DNA from: Undaria pinnatifida
Lineage: Eukaryota > Sar > Phaeophyceae > Laminariales > Alariaceae
Length of the DNA stretch: 64,000 nt
NCBI GenBank assembly: GCA_012845835.1
Contig: JABAKD010000003.1
Coordinates: 4,866,870-4,930,869 of the forward strand
Direction of reading: 5' to 3'
The position numbers and the translations under genes are program-made. This document shows, in pieces, positions 43,891 through 55,800 of the stretch (position 1 is the first letter of the stretch; each line of letters opens with the position of its first letter). The notes beneath the pieces were generated by a model that saw only the letters and a list, made by a program, of their open reading frames with translations, was not told the DNA's origin and searched no databases.

Positions 43891-46800
43891 CTGCCGCAAG
43901 GGAGGTTTCGATGTTTCATATTTTCTTAGACGTTTCAATTGTCACAAGGTACAGTTACCAAACACTAGCTCAACTCCTTCGTCAGAGGTTTTCATTCGAT
44001 GGAACGAGTTCAACGCCAGGTTTACGGAGATTGTTGACAATGCGATTATCGAATAATGCAATCCTGTCCGCACGTCCCTCGCCTGCATGGCTACAGGTAC
44101 AGCTCTACACAACGGGGTCGTAGGTCATTAAACCCACAGTACTAATACCGCGTATTCTTCTGTAACCTCCAAAGCCATTGCTATGATAATAATACTCGAG
44201 TTTTCGGCTGCAAGATTAGAGCGGAGCTTATCGATATGCACCAGCTCAATACACCGGCGGTATGCTGGGCACCGGCACCATTTAGAATAGGGATATTTAT
44301 GGAGGCTTCAATTGTTCCAAGCGATTCCACCTGCATTAAAGAAGGCAGTGGTGGCACTGTTCAACCCGCGCTATATGGGAGCCCTCCACTGCATGAACTA
44401 ATCATTGCGGTATGTACCACTGATCGCGGCAAAATGGAGGGGGTTGGGTGGCATTCCCTAGAGCTCAAAGGCGGTCGCTGGGAACCGTATGACACCGCCT
44501 CAGCGTGACGCGGCAGCGTATGAAGAGTGCAACGTCGTCCTTCTGCCGCTGATTCTGGTGCTGCCCCGCGTGCGGTGTTCACTCAGCCATCGCGTGTGAA
44601 GGGTGCTATTAGACTATTCTGTTGCTATCATGGAACAAATATAGTTGGTATAAATGGGGATCATACAGATGTTTTGTGCTTACCGTGTGTTCTGATTGCT
44701 AAGTGTGTGCTACTCACAGAGTGCTCGCGCTGTCAGTATGTCGCACAATTTGAAATATAATGGCATTGGGAATACGGTAGTGTATACAACTAGTACACCA
44801 TATTTCAGTGGTATTCATGGCTAGACGCCCTCTCCCACCGTCGCAAATTGGGGATGGGGTTGAGCGTTCCTGATGTCCCGTCTCTCTTGAAGGCCCGCCT
44901 TAGATTCTTCGGCCGTCGGCGGGGGTACCGCGCCGCTCCACATTCTTGCCGCCCACCTGTGCCAAATCGATCATCATGTAGCTCTCGGGTTGCTGCGATG
45001 AAGCGTGTGCCAGCAATTGGTGATCGATAAAATCGGAATATACCCTGTCACCCTTGAAACTAGTTCCTACACTTGTGGCCTATCGATGTAGTCGATACGT
45101 CAATACTCCAATTTGTAATACACAGAAGTATGCCTGTTCATCTTTTGCATAGAGTGCGAGCATCGCCTTGTGATGGTCCAACATAGCAATACGAACGTGT
45201 CGGATTGGAGGGTTGTTGCGGAATGCTCAACTCTCACCGCGCCTGAAGCTCGGTCACTCCGAAATACGGCGCCCTGTACACCCCGACGAACGCCAGGCTC
45301 GGGACACATGGGTTCCACGTCTGAGCATGCAGCATTAGGGGCTGAACCGAGTCGTTTCCGTCGAACTCGTACTTCTCGAGGATCTCCACGGGCAAAAAGT
45401 CAATTTTCGGGCGCAGTCCTGTGCAACAGATAACGTGGTCGACCTGTCGAAAACATCGAACCGAAGAGCCGAGCGGCGAGGTTGGGTTAGTCACGTGACG
45501 TGTTTGGGTCATTAGTTGGCATGCTACGAACGGGGTGGCCCTTTTGGTTTTTTCTTTGTGATGTGGGGCACTTTTGGTGATTTGTTTCGTGAAAGGCGGG
45601 GCTCTACAACCGAACAGCTGCTCAGCATACCATCTCTGGAATGCCATTTTTTTGTTGAAATCGTACGTTTTCCTTGAAATCGTGTCGTTCCACGCATACC
45701 TAGGTCATGGGGTTATGCACTTGTACTTCCATACTTCCATTCTCCTTATTGAGTCAGTTCTTGGGTAAGGTACAGGCCGATTCACGTGAAACAACACAAC
45801 TGTATTCCTTGGCGAATGTCCACGCCGTTTTCGACTTCTACCGTGAATTCTTGCACACGTCTTGTATGCGCCATTGCAAAGAACTCTCCTGTCGGTTAAC
45901 AACTAAAACAAAACGGCCTCGGGATGGGCATATAGAACACGTGTGCAAAATTTCAGGGTCTTATATATCAAAAACGGCGTGGACATTTGGACTTTTGTGC
46001 GTAAACATGAGTAAGATGCGTTATTTCCCTCAAATTACTTGGTTTTAGTGTTGAGTCCATTATTTTTTGCTAGTTTCTCCTAAATGTTGAGCATAGGCAG
46101 GTCGGATCTTGTCGAAGCCGATATTTTTCGTTTGGCTGTCGTATCCACACCTGACATGGGTGGCATCGTGAGAACGGGTGGTGCAGGACGATGAGCGTGT
46201 GCCGGTGTGCGGATGCGCACCAGCAAGCAGCAGGTGCGCACAGCCAACACACCTCTCTCTGCAGCTGCTTCTCTGTCGCCCTGTCTGAAATTTTGAAACA
46301 AATTGCATCAATATGCGGCGCAATCATGCGTTTTGCCTCCGTTTGAAAAAAAAAATCTGAATTTTATTGAAAATTTTGAAGGCCTGTCTTTGGGGGTCTT
46401 GTACAATATTTGGACATGCCATGGCATCCCATGGCACTGCCATGGTCTCCCACCGGATTGCCGTGATCGCCCATCGGATTGCCACGATCGCCCGTGGCAA
46501 CCCATGGCACTGCCATGGTCGCCATGCTTATCATGATCACCCATGGGCCTGCCATGAATTCAACAAATGGCAACCCGTGGCATCCCATGGCAATGTCATG
46601 GTCGCCCATGGTCGTCCATGGGCACCCATGGGACTGCCATCATCGCCCGTGGCAACCCATGGCACTTCCATGGTAACCGATACCAACTCATGGCAACCCA
46701 TGGCACTGCCATGATCGCCCATGATCATCCGTGACCACCCATGGGGCAGCCATGATCGCCCGTGGCAACCCATGACACTGCCATGGACTGATACTTTGAA

Positions 46801-49800
46801 AGCACCCCCCCAAAACCGGCTGTTTCCTGTAATGAACGTTTCATGGCTGCTCGACACAAAGGAGGATGCTATGAAAAAAATGTTCTCATGTACGTTTTGA
46901 TTTGCAAAGGACTATCGAACGGGGTGGTATGAGGCGCCCTCTTCCAAGAGGTACGGCCGGGCGCTGGTTTGAAAACCGGCGATTTTGTTCAAGAAAAGTT
47001 GGGGGTGGGCTACAGTAGAACGACTCCATGGTCGACGACGTAAATCCATGGCAACCGATGGCACTATCATGGTCGCCAATGGTCATCCGTGGTCACCCAT
47101 GGGACTGCCATAGTCGCACCAGGCAACCCATGGCACACTATGGCCCTGCCATGGTCGTCCATATCTATTCATGGCAGTGTCATGAAATTGCCATGATCGC
47201 TCATAGTAATCCATGGTCATCGATGATAATGCCACGGTCAACCACGGCACTGCCATGGTCGTCCTTGTTCATTCCATGGCAACCTATGGAACGGCTATGG
47301 CCGTCCACGGTCATCCATGGTAGTGCCGTGGGACTACCATGATTACTCGCGGCAACCAATGTCAACCCATTGCACTGCCATGGTCGCCCATGGTCGCCCG
47401 TGGCAACCCATGGCAATGATGTGGGCGTCCATGATCTCCCGTGGTTACCCATGGGACTGCCATGATCGTCCGTGGCAACGCATGGTATACTGTGGCACGG
47501 CCATGGTCGACCATGGTCACCTTGACCAATCCATGGCACTGACATGGTCGCCCATGGTCATTCCATGGCAACCCCTGGCAATGCCATGGTCGTCCATGGC
47601 CGCCCATGGAACTGCCATGATCGCCCGTGGCAACCCATGGCACACTGTAGCACTGCCACGTCAGCCCATCGCACTACCCTGGCATGGCCATGGCCGTCCG
47701 TGGCAATCCATTGCCATGGTCTTCCATGGTCTTCCATAGTCACCCATGGGTCTGGCGTGATCGCTCGCGGCAACCCATGTCACACTATGGCACTGCCACG
47801 TCAACCCATGGCACTGGCACGGTCGTTCCATGGCAACTAATGACAATGCCGTAGTGGTCCATGGTCGCCCATGGAACTGCCACGACACTGCCATGGCCGC
47901 CCGTGGCAACCCATGTCATGGGCGTCTATGGTCGTCCATGGTCACCCATGGGACTGCCGTGAACGCCGTGGCAACCCATATCACACCATGTTACAGCCAT
48001 GGTCGCCCGTTGGCATTCATAGCACATTATGTCACGGCCATAGTCGTCCATTGCAATTCATATCAACCCATGGCAGTGCCATGGTCATTCCATGGCAACC
48101 AATGGCAATGCCATACTCATCCATGGTCACCAATTATCTGCCATAATCGCCCGTGGCAACCCATGGCACACTATGGCACTGCCATGGTCGCCCATAGAAA
48201 TTCATGGCAATGCCATGGTCGTCCATGGTCCCCCATGGTCACCCATGGGACTGCTGTGATCGCCCGTGGCAACTCATGTCACACTATGGCCCCGCCATGG
48301 TTTCCCATGGTCATCCATGGCACACAATGGAACTGCCATGGTCGCCCATTGCATCTCATGTCAACCCATGGCACTGCCATGGTCGCCCTTGGCCACCCGT
48401 GACAACCAATGTCAATGCCATGTTCGTCCATAGTCTTCCATGGTCATCGATGGAACTGCGATGACCGACCATGGCAACCCATGGAAATGCCACTGTCATC
48501 CATGGTCATCCATGGTTGTGCCGTTGGACTGCCATGATCGCCCATAGTAATCCATGGTCATCGATGGCAATACTACAGTCAAACATGGCACTGCCATGGT
48601 CGTCCATCTTTATTCCATGGCAACCCATGGCACTGCCATGGTCGTCCATGGTCATCTATGGTAGTGCCGTGGGACTGCCATGATCGACCGTGGCAAACCA
48701 TGTCAACTCATGGCACTGCCATGGTCGCCCGTGGCAACCCATGGCAGTGATATGGTGGTCCATGGTCTCCCATGGTCGCCCATGGGACTGCCATGATCGC
48801 CCCAGGCAACGTATCACATACTATGGCACTGCCGTGGTCGACCATGGTCATCCATGGCACACTGTGGCACTACCATGGTCGTCCATGGCCATCCATGTCA
48901 ACCCATGGCACTGCATGGTAGTTCATGGTAATTCCATGGCAACCCCTGGCAATGCCAATGTTTGGCCATGGTCACCCATGGAACTGCAATGGTCACCCGT
49001 GGCAAGAAATGACAGACTATGGCGCTGCCACGTCAACCCCTGGCACTACTTTGGCACTGATATGGTCGCCCGTGGCAACCCATGGTAATTCTATTGTCTT
49101 CCATGGTCTTTCATAGTCACCCATGTGATTGCTGTGATGCCCGTGGCACCCCTAGTCACATTATGACACTGCCATGGTCGCCCATTGTCATCCATGACAA
49201 ACTATGGCACGGCCATGGTCGCCCGTTGCAACTCATGTTAACCCATGGCACTGCCATGGTCATTCCATGTCAACCCAAGGCAATGCCATATGGCCGTCCA
49301 TGGTCACCAATGGAACTGCCACGATCACCCGTGGCAACCCATGGCACACAGTGGCACTGCCACGTCAACCCATGGCACTGCCATGGTCGCCCATGGGCAC
49401 CCATGTCGACCCATGGCACTGCTATCAGCACCGCATGGTCGTCCATGGTCATTCCATGGCAACCACTGGCAATGCCATAGTCGTCTATGATCACCCAAGG
49501 AACTGTCATGATAACCCGTGGCAACCCATGGCACATCACTGCCACGCCAACCCACAGAACTGCCGTGGCACTGCCATGGTCACCCGTGGCAACCCACGGC
49601 AATGCGATAGTCTTCCATGGTCTTCCATGGTTACCCATAAGATTGACGTGATCGCCCGTGGAAACCAATGTCACACTATGACACTGCCATGGCCGCCCGT
49701 TGCCATCCATGGCACACTATGGCACGGCCATGGTCGCCCATTGCAACTCAAGTCAACCCATGGCACTGTCATGGTCATTCTATCACATCACAAGGCCATG

Positions 49801-52800
49801 CTATACCCGTCCATGGTCATCCATGAAACTGCCATGACCGCCCGTGGCAACCCATGGCACACTATGGCACCGCCACATCAACTCATGGCACTGCCATGGC
49901 ACTGCCATGGCACCGCCATGGTCGCCCATAGCAATGCCATGGTCGTCCATGGTCTTCCATGGTCACCCATGGAGCTGCCGTGATCGCCCGTGGCAACCCA
50001 TGCCGCACTATGGCACTGCCATGGTTGCCCATTGCAACTCATGTCAACCTATAGCACTGCCATGGTTGCTCTTGGCCGCCCGTGGCGACCGATGGCAATG
50101 CCACGTTCGTCCACGGTCTTGCATGGTCCCCCATGGGGCTGCCATGACCGACCATAGTCATCCATGGTCATCGATGGCAATGCCACGGTCAACCGTCGCA
50201 CTGCCATTGTCGTCCATTGCCATTTCATGACAGCACATGGCACTGCCATGGTCGTCCATGGCAGTGCCGTGGGACTGCTATGATCGCCCGTGGCAACCCA
50301 TGGCAATGTCATGGCAACCCATGGGCCTGCCATGGATGTGCCGTGATCGCCCGTGGCAATCGATGAGACTCGAGATGGAGCGACCATGGCAGTCCCATGG
50401 CTGACCATTGTATTCTCATGGGTGACCGTGGCGTTCCAATCGGCGACATTAGCATTGCCATTGGTTGCCACAGGCGACCGTTGCTTCTTGATGGGGTGCG
50501 GCGGGCAATCGTGGCAGTCCCATCGGTGACCATGGATGACCATAGACGACCATGGCAGGCAGTGCCATGGGTTGCCACGGGCGGCCATGACATTGCCATC
50601 GGTTGCCACGGGCGATCATGGCAGTCCGAGGGATGACCATGAATGAGCGGGTCGCCCCGGTGGCGTATGAGGTTATCCTCGAGCCTGGTTTGGGTCAGTT
50701 TCGTGAGTGCGAAGCCCCCCGCGTGCATACTCGTATAAGGTCATGGGGACGTTTTCTTGTGCACAAATTTACTTGCGGAAAGCGCGAGGGCGTGCCTTAG
50801 CAACACTCGATGAAAAATCGACGAGCAGTGGGATTGTTGAACCCTATGCGCGATGAAAATTAAAGGCAAGACCCGATGGGGAGAAAGAATGACACCTGTG
50901 ACCACGGCTTGTCCAGAAACTCGAAATTTGATGTGTGTGAAGAAAGAAAAAAAATGGATGACCGTGGACGACCACGGCATTGCCATGGGTGGCCATGGGT
51001 TCCCACGGGCGATCACGGCAGTCCTATTGGTGACCATGGATAGCCGTGGACGAGCATGGCAGTGCCATGGGCTGCCACAGGCAACCATGACATTGCCATG
51101 GTCGTCCACGGGCAATTGTGGCAGCCCTAGGGATGACCATGAATGACCGTGGACGACCATGGCAATTTCATGGGTCACCATGGGTTGTCATGGGCAACAA
51201 TTGCAGTTCTATGGGTCACAATGGAAGGCTACGGGCGTCCATGGCATCACCATGGATTGCCACGGGCGACGATGGCAGTCCCACGGGGTCACCACGGACA
51301 ACCATGGGCGACCATGGCAGTGTCATGAGTTACCATGGGTTGCCATGGGTTGCCATGGATTGCCATGGGTTGCCATGGCCGATCATGGCATGCCATGGCT
51401 TGCCACGGTCGATCATGGCAGTACCATGGGATGCCCATGGACGACGATGGCAGTGCCATGGGTTGCCATGGGTTGTAATGGACGATCATGGCATTGCTAT
51501 GGGTTACCATGACAGTGCCATGGGTTGCCATGGGTTGGCATGGACAATTATGGCATCACCATGGGTTGCCATGGGCGACGATGGCAGTCCCACGGGTCAC
51601 CACGGATGACCATGGGCGACCATGGCGGGGTCATGGGTTGCCATGGGTTGCCATGGATTGCCTAGGACGATCATGGCATTGCCATGGGTCGTCACGGGCA
51701 ATTTGTAGCCGTCCCATGGGTGACTGTGGATGACCATGGGCGGCCATAAAAGTACCATCGGTTGCCACGGATGCCCATGGACGACCACGGGTCACGATGG
51801 GCGACCATGGCATTGCCAGGACGGCGCTCGTGGTATAACCATGGACATCCATGGGTTGCCACGAGCGCCCGTGTTATGCCCATGGTCACCCATGGCGCTG
51901 CGTGGATTGCTCATGGTAAGGCCATGGATGACCACGGGTCGCCACGAACGACAATGGATGGCCATGGACGACCATGGCATTCCCATGGCTTACAATGGCA
52001 ATGTCATGGTTGACCGTGGCATTGCCAGGGTTGCTCGTGGTATGGCCGTGGTCGCTCGTGGCATGGCCATGGAGGACAATGGCATTGCCATGGGTGACCA
52101 TGCGACGTCTTTGGTTTCTCCGAGGTATGCGATGGTACGTTGTCCCGTTACAACTCCACAATCCTGCCATGGCATGCCATGATGTATAACTATGGCATGC
52201 CACAATGTATGACCATGGCATGCCATGGCAATGCCGTGGCACGTCTTGCTGCAATGACATGGCAATGCCATGTCGCATGGTTCAGGGTATTCCCATGCCA
52301 TGGGAATTGCCATGGTTTGCCACAGCACGTACAATGGCATGTGCTATGGCATGTGCTATGGCATACCGTAGCACGCCATGGGAATTGCCATGCCATGCTA
52401 TGGCACCTGTCCGATGAATGTGAGACATCCGTAATTGGTCGATATGAGGTTCGCTCCTAGGGACAGCCCGAGGCCATGTAAAACAACTCTGGCCATGCCA
52501 CGCTCTTCCACTGTTCATGAGGGTCAGCATGATATCCAATGTTCACCCTTTCACTGGGTATTGCGAGCAGCTTTCACCGGGGAGATAATTTGTTTTTTTT
52601 ACGCGAACCAGCCTGTATCACGAAGTCGAATCGGGCCATATGGATGTATACAAATCTACGCATTTTTCAAAAAAATGTAGTGTACTTCACGTTTTGAATA
52701 ATGGTTTAAACTTACGTCTGATGTGCGTGCGATAATTCGAGTGCTCTACTGTACTACATTAGTAATACTAGCATAAACGTTGGGAGTCGCGCACTTTTTC

Positions 52801-55800
52801 TGGGAGCAGGCAGCTTAACTGGTGCGGGATCGATGCTTTACAGCGCAGCTGCAGTCGGGCGACGGATCTCGGGGTTGGTACGAGGAGCCCAGCTTACAGT
52901 CGACCCCGCTTTGAAGACACACCGCGTTTTTTATTTTTGGGGAGTGTCTTTAACGCGGGGAAGTGTCTTTAGGATTCCGGGGCCACTAACTCACCGTCCC
53001 CGGGGCCAATGGAGGTGTAACATATGTCAAAATACGCGCATTTGAAGCAGGAATGCGACCACGAAACTGTGTTGCTTAAAAACTACAACACGTGATTTGA
53101 AAGGCCGCAACACTACTGCTGTAGTACACTCCAATACTTTACACATTATGAATTTCCCTCCACCACCGAAACGCGGGAAGGAGTGCAGCACGACCTATTG
53201 TAATGTGTACGGCAGTGCGCTGTTGTTGATGCAGGCTCTTGCTGTAACGTGTACGGCAGTGCGCTGGTGTTTTTTTTTTTTTTGTTTTTTTTTTATCCTC
53301 CGGCGGATGGGGAAAAATAAAGCTTTATCTCACCACACTTCCGCGTATTCTCTGGTGTTGTTGCAGGCTTTTCTTATTGTTAAGGCGTTATCCTCACGGT
53401 GAACATCATGCCCGAGATATCGCGAACACACCTGAAACACATCAGTTCGTTGGAACTAGCTCTGATACGATACACGCAAGTTACCTAGGTTAGGGTTAGG
53501 GTTAATCTCTCCCTACCCACACGCGGTAGTGCGGGCTGCAGCAGACCGCTGTCGATGATATACAGCAGTGTGCTGCCCCAGCGAAAACATTTGGGGGGGG
53601 GGCGCAAAGTGAAAAAGGTACCCCCCCCTTATTATTGTACATCTGCGGGGCACCATGTTCTGGGAAAAAAATGTGTCTTTATAGCTGGGAGTTTCCTTAA
53701 GAAGAGTGTCTTTAAAGCGGGGACGACTGTATTTATAAACTTAAAATTTCAAAATGTCAAAATCACCCGTCCGAAACTCCCGATTACCGAATTTCGAAAT
53801 ACTTTTATTGGGAATCGTGATTATTGGTGGTCAGGAGTCCTTTTGTTCTTGCCATTCGTTAGGATCGAACTTATAATTTAGTAGCATAAATCGATAGTCA
53901 GGTGTGGTTAGTCTCGTGTGACTATCAAAAGAGTAACCCAGAGTGATTCTGCTGTTTGGTGTGATCGGGCACTTGGAGCGCGTTGCGTTCGCTCTCCGGT
54001 ATGACACGACAATCACACCACAATGCTTCAGGTCGAATGTTCGTGCTGGTGTGCCCTTGCAGACGGAATGAGTGCCTACGGATTGAGCCAAAGGAGCAGC
54101 TTGTTACGAGGTCAAGAACGAAGGGGAAGCACAACATGCAGGAACAGCACAAACTAGATCGTCTGTAGGACACTCAGACTGCTGCTGTTATGTTTGAAAG
54201 AAACCTACCGAACACGTTAGCTGTGAGTTCGACAAATTTATGGTCGATTCTCATCTTTACAAGCTGCGTGATACACCGGCCGCCTGTTTGTCCTAAGCAT
54301 GCTGTGAGGGTGGACATCAAGAGCAAAATGGATCCTAGTCTATAATGTTAGCTACTACTATTATGAATAGTATGATAGCATGATAGTATGATGAGTAATT
54401 TATACTCCATCCCAAGGTGGTATGTTGTTATGATTGGTTAGTGTTAGCAGCAATGTATTAGAAACAGTTGTATTTGTAGTTTGAATTTGCAGCATTCGAA
54501 CGGACGTGATGTCGTTGAGCTGAAGCATGCTTGCTATTAATAGTCGTGCAAATATATCTGCTGACACAATCGCACAACTGTAGATGTGCCGTTACAGCAT
54601 CCAGAAGCCTCACGTGTTCGCTGGTTCCATCGGAGAAGTGGGCCTTGTGTTCTTTGACGTCGAGAGCTACCAGCCTCGGTCTTACGTCGATCGAACCGTC
54701 CCGCACCTGAACAAGCAATTTATTGACGAGAAACACCCACACGGGTGAGCAAATAAATGTGGTCGACGGGCAATGAGGCATTTCAACCCCTTGGGGGCTT
54801 GAGGAGGTCCAAAGGGTGAACGGTTGCCACGGTAGATTAGGGGTTGCACGTGTGATTTCTGGGGCTCCTTAACTTGAGTGGGCTTTTCGCAGTAAGTACC
54901 GAAACACCAAAGTTTGACAAAGATGACAGTGCAAGTGCAAGACCAGATGAACAATCCCATGGCCTATTGTACGTAGTAGTGAGGTATCTGGTAGAGCATT
55001 GCAGGCAGTAAAACAAGAAAGACCTTCCGACAGTAGTATTATTTTGGGATAAGGAGTCCCGCCGTCCAGAAAGTAGGTCCAGCCGAAACGAAGTACAGTA
55101 CCACCATCGTGTAAGGCGCCTTCAGAGCGGAAAAAATACGATATTAAAGCATCACCCATCTAAAGCAAAACACGGCCGATTAGGTTATGTCAGGTTAGCT
55201 TAGGTTAAGTTAGGATATAGTTGTCTTCAAGTCGGACTCCTACACAACAAGGAGTTGTATGATACGGCACGAGCTTATACAGCATGAACTGCGCTGAGTG
55301 TTGTGATACATGCCCGCACTACCATGGTAACTTTGTTCTTGTTTATGAATAATAGTAAAACGTAAAAGAAAACCACTCCGTACAGCTGAGAGATCGAGGA
55401 CTTCGTCGAAACACATATTTGCAAGCTTTGTGTGATAGTCCGATCGCGCATGTTGCCGGCTTTCCCCATAACGGATACAGGTCGACGGCTTCTCTTAGCT
55501 CGGTTCTACTTCACCGCATGTTAGGTTTATGGTCAGGACTAAACTAACTGTTCAACTATTTTATGACTCAATTAATGTATTGGTTGTAGTACACCGAGAA
55601 AACGAAGTATGAGCGCCTTCTTGTCATTGTGCGAGCACGCAAGCACATTTCAGTGCAAGCCATGCGTGTGTCTTACAGCTACTTGCATTGGAGTTCGACA
55701 GTAAACACTATCGAAATCTTTAGTCTATTATAGCAGCCGGGTTGCTTCGTGCGAAGGATGGAGGACTCTGCTATCGTCAGTTGCATTCGTCATTGTTTCC

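Larger units (their letters stand above)
46395..52425. repeat. giant CATGG-rich array that inverts at ~50,370
   Basis: Up to about 50,340 the plus strand reads words like CCCATGGCACTGCCATGGTC and GCCCGTGGCAACCCATGGCA. From about 50,370 it reads their reverse complements (GACCATGGCAGTGCCATGGG, TTGCCACGGGCGATCATGGC). Higher-order units of roughly 80-100 bp can be followed in the left arm. The array is broken by non-repeat blocks at about 46790-47025 and 50640-50955. Toward the right end (52140-52425) it decays to GGCATGCCATGG words. Most frames stay open through it, so the long open frames here are artefacts. Confidence 0.93.
45444..54613 (-). other. FMO intron of 9.2 kb
   Basis: Both splice sites fit (donor GAACAC|GTGAGG, acceptor TTTTCGACAG). 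It is dominated by the CATGG array at 46395-52425. The rest (45444-46390 and 52430-54613) holds a telomere-like TTAGGG run near 53488, a poly-T run at about 53266-53293, G and C runs near 53590-53630, and one dispersed-repeat copy (54219-54282). Confidence 0.75.

Noticed and set aside
46303-52680. Many open frames of 60 to 260 codons rich in Met, Trp, His and Pro
   Set aside because: They are readings of the CATGG array on both strands, without start context, splice support or any domain.
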